A stretch of DNA of 7,060 nt from an uncultured Selenomonadales bacterium. GTDB lineage: Bacteria; Bacillota; Negativicutes; Selenomonadales; Selenomonadaceae. Numbering within the stretch: position 1 is the stretch's first letter; each line of letters opens with the position of its first letter. The notes beneath the pieces are model-generated. The model worked only from the letters and a program-made list of their open reading frames with translations, ran no database searches and was not told the DNA's origin. The position numbers were made by a program, and so were the translations under genes. Location: positions 1 through 7,060 of the forward strand of contig CAMZDU010000050.1 in assembly GCA_947305445.1 (NCBI GenBank). Direction: 5' to 3'. This document shows, piece after piece, positions 1-6,391 of the stretch.

Positions 1-1
1 C

Positions 2-2161
2 ACCTTCGGCACGAACAACGAATTCGGATTCGACTATTTGCGCGACAACATGGTCGTCCATGAAGAGCAAATGGTTCAGCGTCCGTTGCACTATGCCATA
101 GTCGACGAAGTTGACTCGATTCTGATTGACGAAGCTCGCACGCCGCTTATAATCAGCGGTCCGGGCGCGAAGTCCACCGACATTTACGCGCTGATGGCTC
201 GTGCCGTTGCCAATTTGCGCGAAGGCGAAGATTACAAAGTCGACGAGAAGCAGAAAACCGTTGCTCCAAATGATGAAGTTGTCCCGAAGATTGAACGGTT
301 CCTCGGCATTCAAAATTTGTACGCGCCGGAAAATATCGAGTATTCGCACTGCTTTACCGCCGCGCTCCGCGCCAAAGCCCTGATGAAACGCGACCGTGAT
401 TACGTCGTGCGCGACGATGAAATTATTATCGTAGACGAATTCACCGGCAGACTTATGACCGGCCGCAGATATTCCGACGGACTTCACCAGGCCATTGAAG
501 CTAAAGAAGGCGTCAAGATTCAGCGCGAGTCGCAGACATTGGCGACGATTACTTTCCAAAATTATTTCCGCATGTATAACAAGCTCGCGGGCATGACCGG
601 TACCGCCAAGACCGAAGAGGACGAATTCCTCAAGATTTACAAGTTGCCCGTCGTCGTCATTCCCACAAATAAACCCGTGCGCCGCACCGATCACCCCGAC
701 GTTGTTTATAAGAATAAGCGCGCCAAGTACAAAGCCGTCACCGATTTGGTCGAGCAGGTTCACACGAAAGGCCAGCCCGTTTTAATCGGCACCACGTCTA
801 TCGAACAGTCCGAAGAGTTGAGCGGCTACCTAAAAAAGCGCGGCATACCTCACAGCGTCCTTAACGCTAAATTTCACGAGAAGGAAGCGCAGATTGTCGC
901 CGACGCCGGTCAGCGCAACGCCGTCACGATTGCGACGAACATGGCCGGCCGCGGCACGGATATTAAACTCGGCGAGGGCGTACCGGAATTGGGCGGACTG
1001 TTTATCGTCGGCACGGAGCGGCACGAATCGCGGCGCATTGACAATCAGTTGCGTGGACGTTCCGGCCGTCAAGGTGATCCTGGCGAGTCAAGATTTTATA
1101 TTTCGCTTGAAGATGACTTGATGCGGCTGTTCGCCTCCGAAGCCATTGCCAAAGTCATGGACAAACTCGGCATGGAAGAGGACGAGCCGATTGAGCACTC
1201 GCTGATTACAAAGTCGATTGAACACGCGCAAAAGAAAGTTGAGGCGCGCAACTTCGATATCCGAAAACACGTGCTCGAATATGATGACGTTATGAATCAG
1301 CAACGCGAGATTATGTACGGCGAGCGACGCAAAATTCTTCGCGGCGAAAATCTTCGCGACAACATTCGCGGCATGGTCAATCACATCATCAAATCGGAAA
1401 TGAATCAGTACGCTAACGAAAAACTTTATCCCGAAGAGTGGCAACTCGACGAACTTGTAAAAGACGCCGAGAAAATTTTTGCTCCCGTCGGTGTGTTGAA
1501 GGTTGACGAGCTGGCGAACATGAGCCGCGACGAACTCAAAGAACACCTCGAACGTCTTGCCGAAGAAACTTATAAACAGCGCGAGCAAATGTTCACGGCG
1601 GAAGTTATGCGCGAGCTTGAAAAAGTCGTCATGCTCCGTATCGTCGACAATAAATGGATGGAGCACCTCGACCACATGGACATGCTCCGCGAAGGCATCA
1701 ACCTTCGAGCTTACGGTCAGCGTGCGCCGCTCGTCGAATACAAAATCGAAGCCCTTGCCATGTTCGAGGAGATGGAAGGCGCGATTCAAGACCAGATTGC
1801 TACGACAATGTATCACGTCGCCGTTGTTCAGTCGCCGCCGTCGGAAGTCGACGAAACCGACGAGACCGATGAGACCGGCGAGACCGGCGATACTCCGTCC
1901 GCGCCGCCTGAACCAACCGTCAAACCTACTGTCAAACCGACCGTCAAGGAGACGCGTGAAGCCGAAGCCGTAGTCCGCCGCGAACAGGCAAAAGTCACAG
2001 ACCGTTTGCAAACGGCGCGAGCCTCCCACGGCAACGAAACTTCACCCGCCGAAAGTCGCAAGCGTCCCAAAACCGCCGACGGCAAAAAAATAGGCCGCAA
2101 CGACCCGTGTCCTTGCGGCTCCGGCAAAAAATATAAAAACTGTTGCGGACGCAACAAATGA
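2..2161 (+). CDS. secA: SecA preprotein translocase ATPase, 5'-truncated by window edge
   Basis: SecA is the cytosolic motor that pushes unfolded secretory proteins through SecYEG using ATP. The reading frame is open from base 2 and gives 719 residues; the first ATG in it is not the start, because the frame begins inside the conserved [14 protein letters not shown] block. By alignment from memory to E. coli, about 175 N-terminal residues including Walker A lie outside. Visible landmarks are Walker B DEVDS near 104-118, the GMTGTAKT block near 590-613, helicase motif V ([10 protein letters not shown]) near 935-964, motif VI ([13 protein letters not shown]) near 1046-1084, and the helical scaffold with [17 protein letters not shown] near 1650-1700. 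After a low-complexity Asp/Glu/Thr and PTVK linker (1850-1948) comes the zinc-binding SEC-C tail [14 protein letters not shown], where Cys replaces the His of the E. coli CxCx8CH form. No frameshift is seen. The stop TGA abuts the stop of the opposing gene. Confidence 0.97.
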   Translation, partial: TFGTNNEFGFDYLRDNMVVHEEQMVQRPLHYAIVDEVDSILIDEARTPLIISGPGAKSTDIYALMARAVANLREGEDYKVDEKQKTVAPNDEVVPKIERFLGIQNLYAPENIEYSHCFTAALRAKALMKRDRDYVVRDDEIIIVDEFTGRLMTGRRYSDGLHQAIEAKEGVKIQRESQTLATITFQNYFRMYNKLAGMTGTAKTEEDEFLKIYKLPVVVIPTNKPVRRTDHPDVVYKNKRAKYKAVTDLVEQVHTKGQPVLIGTTSIEQSEELSGYLKKRGIPHSVLNAKFHEKEAQIVADAGQRNAVTIATNMAGRGTDIKLGEGVPELGGLFIVGTERHESRRIDNQLRGRSGRQGDPGESRFYISLEDDLMRLFASEAIAKVMDKLGMEEDEPIEHSLITKSIEHAQKKVEARNFDIRKHVLEYDDVMNQQREIMYGERRKILRGENLRDNIRGMVNHIIKSEMNQYANEKLYPEEWQLDELVKDAEKIFAPVGVLKVDELANMSRDELKEHLERLAEETYKQREQMFTAEVMRELEKVVMLRIVDNKWMEHLDHMDMLREGINLRAYGQRAPLVEYKIEALAMFEEMEGAIQDQIATTMYHVAVVQSPPSEVDETDETDETGETGDTPSAPPEPTVKPTVKPTVKETREAEAVVRREQAKVTDRLQTARASHGNETSPAESRKRPKTADGKKIGRNDPCPCGSGKKYKNCCGRNK
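1850..1948 (+). repeat. Tandem codon repeats in the SecA C-terminal linker
   Basis: Two short in-frame tandem arrays sit in the linker before the SEC-C tail. At 1850-1894 there are five 9-base units coding [12 protein letters not shown] and GDT. At 1913-1948 there are three 12-base units coding PTVK. Both are imperfect at third codon positions, so they are not a recent perfect expansion. The SecA linker is known to be variable and poorly structured, so repeat-driven length change is expected to be tolerated. Confidence 0.85.
2084..2119 (-). terminator. Intrinsic terminator of the SIMPL operon, embedded in the secA coding end
   Basis: Read on the - strand, GCCGCAA (2119-2113) pairs with TTGCGGC (2100-2094). 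Inside it, after a single C/C-type mismatch, GAC/GTC (2102-2104 with 2109-2111) closes a four-base loop. Three bases later there is a run of seven T (2090-2084). The structure begins 43 bases past the stop codon of the 327-residue gene, the right place for its terminator. On the + strand no T-run follows, so it should not stop secA transcription. The A-run that supplies the T-run encodes lysines of secA before its CPCGSGKK motif, so the element must satisfy both roles. Confidence 0.65.
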
Positions 2162-3145
2162 TTAATGAGAATTTTCCCAATCGGCAACGACATGCTTGCC
2201 GATAATTTTTTTTATCTTGTCGATTGGGAACGGTGCCTCGTAAGCTTCAAAGTAACCGATATCCGCAATCCGCGCCTGCGTCACCTCGTTATAGCGTCCG
2301 ACGGGCACGTCCACCGCGTCGCCGACGGCAAGCGTCTCGTCGTCGGTTTGGTAGGTGTACAGCTTGTAACTGCCGGGAAATTGCACCTTGCACAGAATAT
2401 ATTTGCCTTGATTCGATACGGCGTCGGCAGTCTCCGGCGAAAAAATTTTTGCGGTCAAGTCGTCGATAACGGTTTGAATTTCCTCCAGAAAATTCGCAAG
2501 CCCCGGCAAAAAATTTTCGTCGTAAATCGTCTCAAAATTTTCGGTCGAGCCGTCGTGGCGAATAATTTCGAAATTCACCTGCGAGCCGAAATTTGATTCG
2601 TCGTCGGCAAAATCCGCGTTGTCGAGAATTTTTTGGCACAAGTCGAAAATTTTTTTTATCCGTGTGCCCGCGTCGTAAATGTGCGAGGAATTTTTTTTAT
2701 CGAGCGTCAAAGTCTTGTCGTTGCGGTCGAGTATCAATTTCTCGTCGTCGTAAGAAAAACTCACGCGCTCCAGTCGTCTGCGATTGACAAGGCGTAACTC
2801 CGGCACAAACATGTCGAGCCAATCCAAAAATCGCCGCCAATTTTCTGGATAAGCATTCGCGCCGCGCCCGCGATAAATTTTTTTGCCCGCGGTGAAAGTC
2901 AGCGACCAATGCACGCCGCTACGCAAATCCGACGTATAATTTTCTTCCCACGAAAAAATATCCAGCGCGTCGAGTTCTTCAAGTTGCGAACGCGAAATTT
3001 CAACGGAAGAAGAATTTTTTTGAGCCACCTCAAGCAGACCGTTGCGCAAAATTTTATAAGCGATTCTGTTGCCGAGGATTGTCAATTCAACCGACTTGTA
3101 GCCGCTCGTCGTGTTGCCGACTGTAAATTTTATTTGTTGCGCCAT
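2162..3145 (-). CDS. Unknown 327-residue protein, last gene of the SIMPL operon
   Basis: I do not recognise a named family. The protein is soluble-looking, with no signal peptide or membrane segment. Residues 1-115 contain a [13 protein letters not shown] strand region followed by [19 protein letters not shown], a strand-then-helix layout. Residues ~120-240 show the same layout again ([16 protein letters not shown], then a helix [14 protein letters not shown]), suggesting a diverged internal duplication. Residues ~247-317 ([30 protein letters not shown], ending KIKKIIGK) look like a small all-beta domain seen at the C-terminus of several Firmicutes proteins of unknown function; that resemblance is from memory. 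The start ATG directly follows the TAA of the 54-residue gene. It is served by GGCGGAGG seven bases upstream, which lies inside the codons for GGGE of that gene. The stop codon abuts that of secA. Confidence 0.9.
   Translation of the reverse strand: MAQQIKFTVGNTTSGYKSVELTILGNRIAYKILRNGLLEVAQKNSSSVEISRSQLEELDALDIFSWEENYTSDLRSGVHWSLTFTAGKKIYRGRGANAYPENWRRFLDWLDMFVPELRLVNRRRLERVSFSYDDEKLILDRNDKTLTLDKKNSSHIYDAGTRIKKIFDLCQKILDNADFADDESNFGSQVNFEIIRHDGSTENFETIYDENFLPGLANFLEEIQTVIDDLTAKIFSPETADAVSNQGKYILCKVQFPGSYKLYTYQTDDETLAVGDAVDVPVGRYNEVTQARIADIGYFEAYEAPFPIDKIKKIIGKHVVADWENSH
2180..2213 (+). terminator. Intrinsic terminator of secA, embedded in the opposing gene
   Basis: ATCGGCAA (2180-2187) pairs perfectly with TTGCCGAT (2196-2203) around an eight-base loop. 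Two bases later comes a run of eight T (2206-2213). It lies 18 bases past the secA stop codon and inside the last codons of the - strand 327-residue gene. On the - strand there is no following T-run, so it is directional for secA. A second inverted repeat, TTCCCAATCG (2174-2183) with CGATTGGGAA (2221-2230), surrounds and partly overlaps it. Confidence 0.75.
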
Positions 3146-3310
3146 TTACTCGCCTCCGCCAAAATTTTTTTGATAATCATTCGAGCCGATACAGCAATGC
3201 TGTCTGCTACCGTCAGTGAGAGCCAATGCCCATTGCTCGCCGTAAAAAATTCCCGTCGCGGTCAATTCGCCGTGCCAATAACCACCTGTGAATTTAATTT
3301 CCCAGGCCAT
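3146..3310 (-). CDS. Small 54-residue protein between SIMPL and the 327-residue gene
   Basis: This ORF starts at ATG 3310-3308 and ends at TAA 3148-3146. It starts with MAWEIKFTGGYWHGELTATG and continues through GIFYGEQWALALTDGSRQ to CCIG and a GGGE tail. The ATG directly follows the TAA of the SIMPL gene and the TAA directly precedes the ATG of the 327-residue gene, so the frame exactly fills the gap. A GGGAG lies nine bases before the ATG. The last codons carry the GGCGGAGG ribosome site of the next gene. Its first residues (MAWEIKFTGG) resemble those of that protein ([10 protein letters not shown]). There is no signal peptide or membrane segment, and it is rich in Gly and aromatic residues with one Cys-Cys pair. 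Function is unknown; exact fit between two genes and ribosome sites on both sides argue it is translated. Confidence 0.75.
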   Translation of the reverse strand: MAWEIKFTGGYWHGELTATGIFYGEQWALALTDGSRQHCCIGSNDYQKNFGGGE

Positions 3311-3979
3311 TTACTCAATCTCCCACAGAAAATCAACGGTGTCGTTCGCTTTGACGTCTTCGGGTTGGAAGTTGAAGGCCGTATCGCTTGCACAGCCGAG
3401 CACGGCTTGCGGCTCGAAGTTCACCTCGCGGCGAACAACAACTTCGTCGTAAGAGTAATTTATGTCGAGAAGTTTGCCGAGTTTGACGCCGGCGGCCGCG
3501 CATAAAATTTTTGCCTTGTGTTTGGCGTCGCGGGCGGCGGATTTTAACAGCTTGTCGTTAAAGGCGTCGGTGTCCTTAATCGTGAACGCGACAGAAATTT
3601 TCGGCTCGGACAGGCAGTTTGCAATCGTATCAATCGCCGCGTTGAGTTTGGCGTTGTTAAGGTCGAAGCTTATCTGCAAATTGTGATGACACTCGAAGCC
3701 GACGAAAATTTGTCGATAGCGTTTGGTGCCGGTCTCGCGATATTCTTCGTCCTCGTAAATGGTGCGCACGTCAAAATTTGTCGTCTTGAGGTCGTCGGCG
3801 TTGAAACCGGCCTCGACGATTGCTTCGCGCAACATCTCGACTTGCTGACTGCCAATTTTCAACGCGGCGGAATATTCTTTGTTTTGCGCAGTTAAGCTCA
3901 GCGACAGGACGACGCGGTCAGGAGCTTGCTCGGCGTGTCCGACACCTTTAATGTGAATCGTACGGTTGTTTTCCGTCAT
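3311..3979 (-). CDS. SIMPL-domain (DUF541, YggE-like) protein, cytoplasmic form
   Basis: The 222-residue product has the N-terminal SIMPL signature, IHIKGVGHAEQAPDRVVLSL at about residues 8-27 (usual form: ItVtGeG...PDtA.ls). It then has AAL..G..QVEMLREAIVEAG, DLKTTNFDVRTIYED, the central F.G.E.HHNLQISF strand, and the alanine-rich helix with KHKAKILCAAAGVKLGKLLDI, all typical of the family. Family members include E. coli YggE and Brucella BP26, usually exported with a signal peptide and linked to stress or forming channel-like oligomers; their chemistry is unknown. This copy has no signal peptide, so it should be cytosolic. The start is fixed by GGAGG eight bases before the ATG. It is the first gene of a three-gene unit. 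No clear promoter is seen: a TAGAAT hexamer at 4021-4016 could be a -10 but has no good -35, so it may rely on read-through of the preceding terminator. Confidence 0.9.
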   Translation of the reverse strand: MTENNRTIHIKGVGHAEQAPDRVVLSLSLTAQNKEYSAALKIGSQQVEMLREAIVEAGFNADDLKTTNFDVRTIYEDEEYRETGTKRYRQIFVGFECHHNLQISFDLNNAKLNAAIDTIANCLSEPKISVAFTIKDTDAFNDKLLKSAARDAKHKAKILCAAAGVKLGKLLDINYSYDEVVVRREVNFEPQAVLGCASDTAFNFQPEDVKANDTVDFLWEIE

Positions 3980-4024
3980 TGGATTAGCCTCCAGAAATTT
4001 TTTGTCGCGATAAAAATTCTACGC

Positions 4025-4070
4025 AAAAAAATTCCGCCCTGCCTGTCAGAGGCAAAACGGAAATTTTTTT
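4025..4070 (-). terminator. Strong intrinsic terminator after the licD-ispD-SDR-GNAT operon
   Basis: On the - strand TTCCGTTTTGCCT pairs with AGGCAGGGCGGAA around the pentaloop CTGAC, followed at once by seven T (4031-4025). Three of the thirteen pairs are G-U wobbles that exist only in the - strand RNA; on the + strand the same positions are C/A mismatches. This makes it a - strand terminator, even though T-runs flank both sides. It lies 27 bases after the GNAT stop codon and about 45 bases before the SIMPL start codon. Confidence 0.85.
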
Positions 4071-4096
4071 ATTTGACAAACAGAAATTTTTGTGCG

Positions 4097-4558
4097 TCAG
4101 GCATTGAGCGTCATTGCCATTTCGTCGCAGTTGGGAAATTTCGGACACTCGATGCACTCTTTCCAAATTTTGTGCGGCAATGATTCTTTAGTCGTCAGCT
4201 CGAAGCCGAGCGATTTAAAAAAATCCGGACGATAAGTCAACGTGAAAAACTCTTTGACGCCGACTGCGCGACCTTCCTCCAGAAGTTTTCGCACGATTGC
4301 CGAGCCGATTCCGCGCCGCGAAAAATCTTCGTGCACCGCCATTGAGCGCACCTCGGCAAGTTCGTTCCAGGTCAAGTGCAGTGCGCCGATGCCGACAATT
4401 TTTTTTGTGGCGACATCCTCCGCAACGACGAATTCGCGCAAAGTTTCGTAAAGCGTGCTGTGCGGCTTGGGCAACATGACACCTTTAGCCGCGTAAAATG
4501 CAATCAAGTCGTGCATTTCGTCGACGTCCGCGAACGTCGGCTTGCGATAAAGAAACAT
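4097..4558 (-). CDS. GNAT N-acetyltransferase, short ArgA-like (N-acetylglutamate synthase type)
   Basis: The 153-residue single-domain GNAT protein transfers an acetyl group from acetyl-CoA to an amine. The acetyl-CoA signature is VRSMAVHEDF followed by SRRGIGSAIV (residues ~70-89; the pyrophosphate loop is SRRGIG at 80-85). The C-terminal LPHKIWKECIECPKFPNCDE (127-146), with Cys135, Cys138 and Cys144, is the tail I associate with short monofunctional N-acetylglutamate synthases of the Rv2747/ArgA type, which start arginine synthesis. That makes glutamate the likely acceptor, but this is from memory of the family and other acceptors remain possible. Its ATG directly follows the TGA of the SDR gene and uses AAGGTG five bases upstream, inside that gene, so the two are translationally coupled. 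A strong terminator follows. It is the only gene of this operon without an evident role in glycan building. Confidence 0.88.
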   Translation of the reverse strand: MFLYRKPTFADVDEMHDLIAFYAAKGVMLPKPHSTLYETLREFVVAEDVATKKIVGIGALHLTWNELAEVRSMAVHEDFSRRGIGSAIVRKLLEEGRAVGVKEFFTLTYRPDFFKSLGFELTTKESLPHKIWKECIECPKFPNCDEMAMTLNA

Positions 4559-5617
4559 TCAAACACCTTCGATTGACTTCAAAATTTCCACGGTCTTTTT
4601 GACGCCGGAGCGCGTGTCGTCTTTGGGCGACCAACCTAAGCCGCGCAATTTGTCGTTAGTCAAAATGGCGGCGGGGGCTTTAGAAAAACCTTTGGCTTGC
4701 GTTTCGCTCGGCAACTCGAAGACAACCTTGCGCCCTGCCAAAGAACTGATATATTCGGCAATTTCGCGCAAGGAAAGAATTTCGCTTGAATCGGCAACAT
4801 TGTAAGCCTCGCCGCATTTGCCGTTGAGCAGACAGTAAAGCATACCGCTCACGCAGTCCGCGCCGTAACAGTAGGAAAATCTCGGCAAGCCTTGACTTTT
4901 CAGGACAATATCCTCGCCGCGCACGCCATTCATGATAAATTCGCTCATCGCCTTTGAATCGTTCAGGCGCATTGTCGGACCGTAAATCCTGCATAACCGC
5001 GCAATGACAACGTCCATATCGTGCTGACTGATATACGCCTGACAAAGAGCTTCGCCTGCGCGTTTTGATTCGGGGTAACCTGCGCGGACGGTGTTACAGT
5101 CAATGTAGCCGCAATATTTTTCGTCGAAGAGATCCTCGGCGTTAAGAACTTTGCCGTAAACTTCGACGCTGGACACGAATAAAAATCGCTCAATATTTTT
5201 GCGACGCCCGAACTCAAGCAGATTGTGCGTGCCGAGGATATTGGCGGTCATTGTGCCAACGGGATCCGTCGAATAAAGCATCGGGTGCGTATTGCTCGCC
5301 GCGTGAATGATAAAATCGACGGGTTGCTCAAGGTCAATCGGCGCGTTGACGTCCAGCTTGACGAATGAAAAATTTTTGTCGCCGAGGTAGTCTGCAAAGC
5401 GTTCGCGGGCAATTTTTTCATTGCGACCCGCCGCCAAAATTTTTACGTTCAAATTGTCGCGGCGATTCTTCATCATGAGCACGTCAACAATCAGCGTACC
5501 GATAAGCCCGCTTGAGCCGGTAAGGAGCAAAGTTTTTCTCGCAAGCTTATTCCACGGCAAATTTTCATCGGCAATATTTTTAACGTCCGCCGCGTAAATT
5601 TCGTGCTTAATATACAT
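4559..5617 (-). CDS. Extended SDR (NAD(P)-dependent epimerase/dehydratase), probable CDP-alditol pathway reductase
   Basis: The 352-residue protein has an extended short-chain dehydrogenase fold. A Rossmann GSSGLIG loop is at residues 34-40, preceded by ~25 residues of extra N-terminal sequence. Then come AAGRN at the end of the second strand (62-66), FIIHAAS (102-108), FVSSVEVYG (147-155), and the catalytic YPESK with Tyr181 and Lys185. The Gly-Arg at the end of the second strand, in place of an acidic residue, suggests NADPH over NADH. The C-terminal half carries RLCRIYGP and GEAYNVADSSEILSLREIAEYI, as in sugar-nucleotide epimerases and dehydratases. Lying between an IspD-like cytidylyltransferase and a GNAT gene, it most likely makes or reduces the sugar for the CDP-linked product, like the Abp/Mnp-type partner in streptococcal capsule loci. 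An ordinary NDP-sugar epimerase is the alternative. The start has GAGGTG five bases upstream, overlapping the TGA of the cytidylyltransferase. Confidence 0.88.
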   Translation of the reverse strand: MYIKHEIYAADVKNIADENLPWNKLARKTLLLTGSSGLIGTLIVDVLMMKNRRDNLNVKILAAGRNEKIARERFADYLGDKNFSFVKLDVNAPIDLEQPVDFIIHAASNTHPMLYSTDPVGTMTANILGTHNLLEFGRRKNIERFLFVSSVEVYGKVLNAEDLFDEKYCGYIDCNTVRAGYPESKRAGEALCQAYISQHDMDVVIARLCRIYGPTMRLNDSKAMSEFIMNGVRGEDIVLKSQGLPRFSYCYGADCVSGMLYCLLNGKCGEAYNVADSSEILSLREIAEYISSLAGRKVVFELPSETQAKGFSKAPAAILTNDKLRGLGWSPKDDTRSGVKKTVEILKSIEGV

Positions 5618-5626
5618 GTCGGCACC

Positions 5627-6340
5627 TCACTTGAGCCACTCGGTCTTTTTGGCGACAAGCAGGGCTTTGAAAATTTCGATGTCCTCGACGGTGGTCAGCT
5701 TGATATTTTTTTCGGAGCCCGCCGAAAAATAAACTTGCTCGCCCAGCTCGAACAAAAGCGTGTTGGAGGATGTTGAATTGGTTATGCCGCGTTCTGCCGC
5801 AAGGCGATACATGTCGCAGATTTTGCCGATCGGATAACCGTGCGGCGTGTGTGAACGGCGCAATTTTTCACGCGGGTAGAAGTCGCACGTTTGCAAACCG
5901 TCCTCGGTGCGCATAACAGGTTCATAACACGGCACGGAAGAAATTGCGCTGCCGTATTTTTTCGCGGTGATGATGCAGTCGGAAATAATTTCCTCGGAGA
6001 CCATCGGGCGAATGCCGTCGTGAATCAGAACAATATCGTCGCGCTTGTAATGCTTTTCAACCTCAAAAAGTCCGTTGCGAATGGAATTGTGATTGCTGTC
6101 GCCGCCCGCGATAATGTGCTTGAGCTTGGTTATGTTGAACTGGTCAGCGTAAGCTTGCAGGACGGATTCCCAACCGCTTATGCAGACAACGGCAATGGCT
6201 TGAATGTCGACGTGGCGTTGAAAAGCCTCCATGGTGTAAACAATTACGGGGCGGTCGTTTATCGTGATGAATTGCTTGGGGATATTTTGATGCATTCTTG
6301 CGCCGGAGCCGCCCGCCATCAATAAAGCAATGTTAGCCAT
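5627..6340 (-). CDS. IspD/TarI-family cytidylyltransferase, probably CDP-alditol forming
   Basis: The 237-residue protein has the nucleotidyltransferase order of IspD, TarI and human ISPD: AGGSGARM (9-16) and PKQF (21-24) for CTP, then GGDSNHNSIRNGL (79-91), IHDGIRP (106-112) with the metal-binding Asp108, and GSEKNIKLTT (208-217) with Lys214. It joins CMP from CTP to a polyol phosphate. Sitting between LicD and an SDR, it is more likely to make CDP-ribitol, CDP-arabinitol or a similar alditol than to serve isoprenoid synthesis. The usual TDEAS-like segment reads TNSTS (187-191), losing the acidic residue. The ATG at 6340 is chosen because family alignment starts at MANIALLMAGGSG. An upstream in-frame GTG at 6379 lies inside the Shine-Dalgarno and would add 13 unrelated residues. 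No ribosome site directly precedes this ATG, so initiation may depend on the upstream leader. Confidence 0.9.
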   Translation of the reverse strand: MANIALLMAGGSGARMHQNIPKQFITINDRPVIVYTMEAFQRHVDIQAIAVVCISGWESVLQAYADQFNITKLKHIIAGGDSNHNSIRNGLFEVEKHYKRDDIVLIHDGIRPMVSEEIISDCIITAKKYGSAISSVPCYEPVMRTEDGLQTCDFYPREKLRRSHTPHGYPIGKICDMYRLAAERGITNSTSSNTLLFELGEQVYFSAGSEKNIKLTTVEDIEIFKALLVAKKTEWLK

Positions 6341-6374
6341 AAAAAATTTGCGGCAAGAAAAATTTCTGCCGCAT
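6333..6374 (-). CDS. Possible 13-residue leader peptide upstream of the cytidylyltransferase
   Basis: An ATG at 6374-6372 sits four bases after the perfect AGGAGG (6384-6379) and opens a frame encoding MRQKFFLPQIFYG. It ends at a TAA (6335-6333) that overlaps the cytidylyltransferase start (ATGgcTAA, eight shared bases). Ribosomes ending here would be positioned to restart on the gene, which has no ribosome site of its own. The frame is short enough to be chance; the support is the strong ribosome site and the overlap. Confidence 0.4.
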   Translation of the reverse strand: MRQKFFLPQIFYG

Positions 6375-6384
6375 GTCACCTCCT
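6341..6384 (-). promoter_or_regulatory. Ribosome site, hairpin and T-run between licD and the cytidylyltransferase gene
   Basis: On the - strand the order is AGGAGG (6384-6379), TGACAT, then GCGGCA (6372-6367) pairing with TGCCGC (6355-6350). The stem is extended by GAAA/TTTC with one bulged T. It is followed by AAA and six T (6346-6341), and then the gene's ATG. This could act as a weak attenuator lowering expression after licD. It could instead be a fold that brings the distant Shine-Dalgarno nearer the ATG: without the hairpin the gap is 38 bases, with it folded about 15. Which applies cannot be told from sequence. Confidence 0.5.
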
Positions 6385-6391
6385 AAAAAAT

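Noticed and set aside
1088..2029. A 313-codon open frame on the - strand opposite secA.
   Set aside because: It is entirely antisense to conserved SecA motifs, its product looks like reverse-frame sequence with no domain, and it is best explained by the codon usage of secA.
2174..2230. An outer 10-base inverted repeat (TTCCCAATCG / CGATTGGGAA) as an antiterminator for secA.
   Set aside because: Its right arm lies after the T-run, so it would be transcribed only after termination had already failed; it is kept as a note and not claimed as a switch.
2165..2596. A + strand frame of 143 codons just after secA, which might look like a secA-linked gene.
   Set aside because: It lies opposite the 327-residue gene, which has a good ribosome site and an operon fit. 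The + frame would start inside the secA terminator region and has no ribosome site.
2440..3170. Many AAAATTTT-like strings as possible repeats or binding sites.
   Set aside because: They fall on in-frame AAA, AAT, ATT and TTT codons for Lys, Asn, Ile and Phe in the - strand genes at irregular spacing, so codon preference explains them.
2909..3505. A 198-codon + strand frame crossing three - strand genes.
   Set aside because: It spans the SIMPL C-terminus, the 54-residue gene and the 327-residue gene start, and its product has no recognisable family features.
5891..6325. A 144-codon + strand frame opposite the cytidylyltransferase.
   Set aside because: It is the mirror frame of a gene with full family motifs; no domain or ribosome site supports it.
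6341..6379. GTG at 6379 as the start of the cytidylyltransferase, adding 13 residues.
   Set aside because: This GTG is part of the AGGAGGTG Shine-Dalgarno itself, and the added residues come from the hairpin and do not align with the family, which starts at MANIALL.
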